NCBI GenBank assembly: GCA_005788585.1
Contig: SYBY01000130.1
Location: 1 to 6,330 of the forward strand
Direction of reading: 5' to 3'
Origin: Actinomycetota bacterium
Lineage (GTDB): Bacteria > Actinomycetota > Thermoleophilia > Solirubrobacterales > Solirubrobacteraceae
Length of the DNA stretch: 6,330 bases
The position numbers were made by a program, and so were the translations under genes. The notes under the pieces are model-generated. The model was not told where the DNA came from and made no database searches. It saw only the letters and a list, made by a program, of their open reading frames with translations. Positions 5,968-6,330 of the stretch are shown piece by piece. Position 1 is the stretch's first letter. Each line of letters opens with the position of its first letter.

Positions 5968-6330
5968 GTGAACAGCCTCGCCCCGGCCAGAATCCTGATT
6001 CTTGCGCACCGCACGGCGGCCACGCCGGTGCTCCTGGATGCCGTGCGCACGCGCGCCGAGGAAGGCGAGTGCGAGTTCACGCTGCTCGTGCCCAACGTGC
6101 CTCTCGCGCTGCGGCGTGCGGAGGACGTGGCCGTCGGCGCGGGCGGGCCGGAGTCCGAGGCCCAGATGATCCTGGACCTCGCGCTGCCGCTGCTCGAAGA
6201 GGCGTGCGGGCAGCCGGTCCGCGGGCTCGTGGGCGACCCGAACCCGCTGAGCGCCGTCGCCGACGCGATCAACCGCCACGGCCCGTTCGACGAGGTCATC
6301 CTCTCGACGCTGCCGCGCCGCGTGTCCCGC
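5968..6330 (+). CDS. Usp-like (universal stress protein fold) protein of unknown role, partial at right edge
   Basis: The first 121 codons are present and the gene continues beyond the window. The translation begins MNSLAPARILILAHRTAATP, a short hydrophobic beta strand followed by a helix, as at the start of HUP/Usp-type alpha/beta folds. It continues with EFTLLVPNVP, a second strand, then an acidic helical stretch, QMILDLALPLLEEACG, GLVGDPNPLSAVADAI (about 88-103) and DEVILSTLPRRVSR at the end. The GD-x-NPL-x-A-x-xDA and F-DEVI-STLP segments resemble a family of small actinobacterial proteins annotated as hypothetical or Usp-like; that is recollection only, and no biochemical role is known to me. 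An in-frame TGA at 5950-5952 limits how far upstream the start can lie, and GTG at 5968 is the only start codon between it and the conserved strand. No Shine-Dalgarno is visible, so a leaderless or very short-leader transcript is possible. It is divergent from the tetR operon. Confidence 0.75.
   Translation, partial: MNSLAPARILILAHRTAATPVLLDAVRTRAEEGECEFTLLVPNVPLALRRAEDVAVGAGGPESEAQMILDLALPLLEEACGQPVRGLVGDPNPLSAVADAINRHGPFDEVILSTLPRRVSR

Noticed and set aside
5957..5971. A five-codon frame, ATG CGG GCC CTG TGA, overlapping the GTG start at 5968 as GTGA, as a possible leader peptide.
   Set aside because: It has no ribosome site and is too short to tell from chance.
5178..6299. A 373-codon minus-strand frame including tetR and extending through the intergenic region.
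   Set aside because: The upstream 157 residues cross operator B and lie opposite the protein-like plus-strand gene. They show low-complexity Ser/Arg/Ala composition, and the TetR domain is complete from the GTG at 5828.

Overview
The window is about 70% GC with strong third-position GC. It contains a mycobacterial-type fabG4/fadA2/htdX lipid cassette, which suggests an actinobacterium. The style of the partial gene at the right edge loosely suggests the Thermoleophilia/Solirubrobacterales, but that is a weak inference. No RNA genes, insertion sequences, CRISPR arrays or replication origins are visible.

Layout. (1) Positions 1-110, minus strand: the first 36 codons of a gene leaving the window, probably an acyl-CoA dehydrogenase. 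(2) 111-284: a divergent intergenic region holding a palindromic operator (site A, 147-176). (3) 285-1541, plus: a secreted glycerophosphodiester phosphodiesterase with a helical C-terminal extension. (4) 1550-1589: a strong hairpin between convergent genes. (5) 1600-5828, minus: a tightly packed four-gene operon, in transcription order a TetR repressor, a FadA2/FadI-type thiolase, a high-molecular-weight FabG4-type 3-oxoacyl reductase and an HtdX-type MaoC hydratase. The joins are an ATGA overlap, a GTGA overlap and a 4-nt gap. (6) 5829-5967: a divergent intergenic region with a second copy of the operator (site B, 5842-5871) just upstream of tetR, plus further inverted repeats. (7) 5968 to the right edge, plus: the start of a small alpha/beta, Usp-like protein.

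How they may work together. The three operon enzymes cover hydration, 3-hydroxyacyl oxidation and thiolysis of acyl-CoA by the MaoC/(R)-3-hydroxyacyl route. The left-edge gene would supply the first dehydrogenation step. The same operator, at the same orientation relative to the gene it faces, lies in front of both the left-edge gene and the tetR operon. The simplest model is a local, autoregulated TetR regulon for fatty-acyl catabolism (or chain remodelling) that is derepressed by an acyl-CoA-type ligand. The phosphodiesterase, divergent from site A, could feed the same theme by degrading phospholipid head groups outside the membrane. The operator pair is the most interesting feature, and I do not recognise its motif from described lipid regulators.
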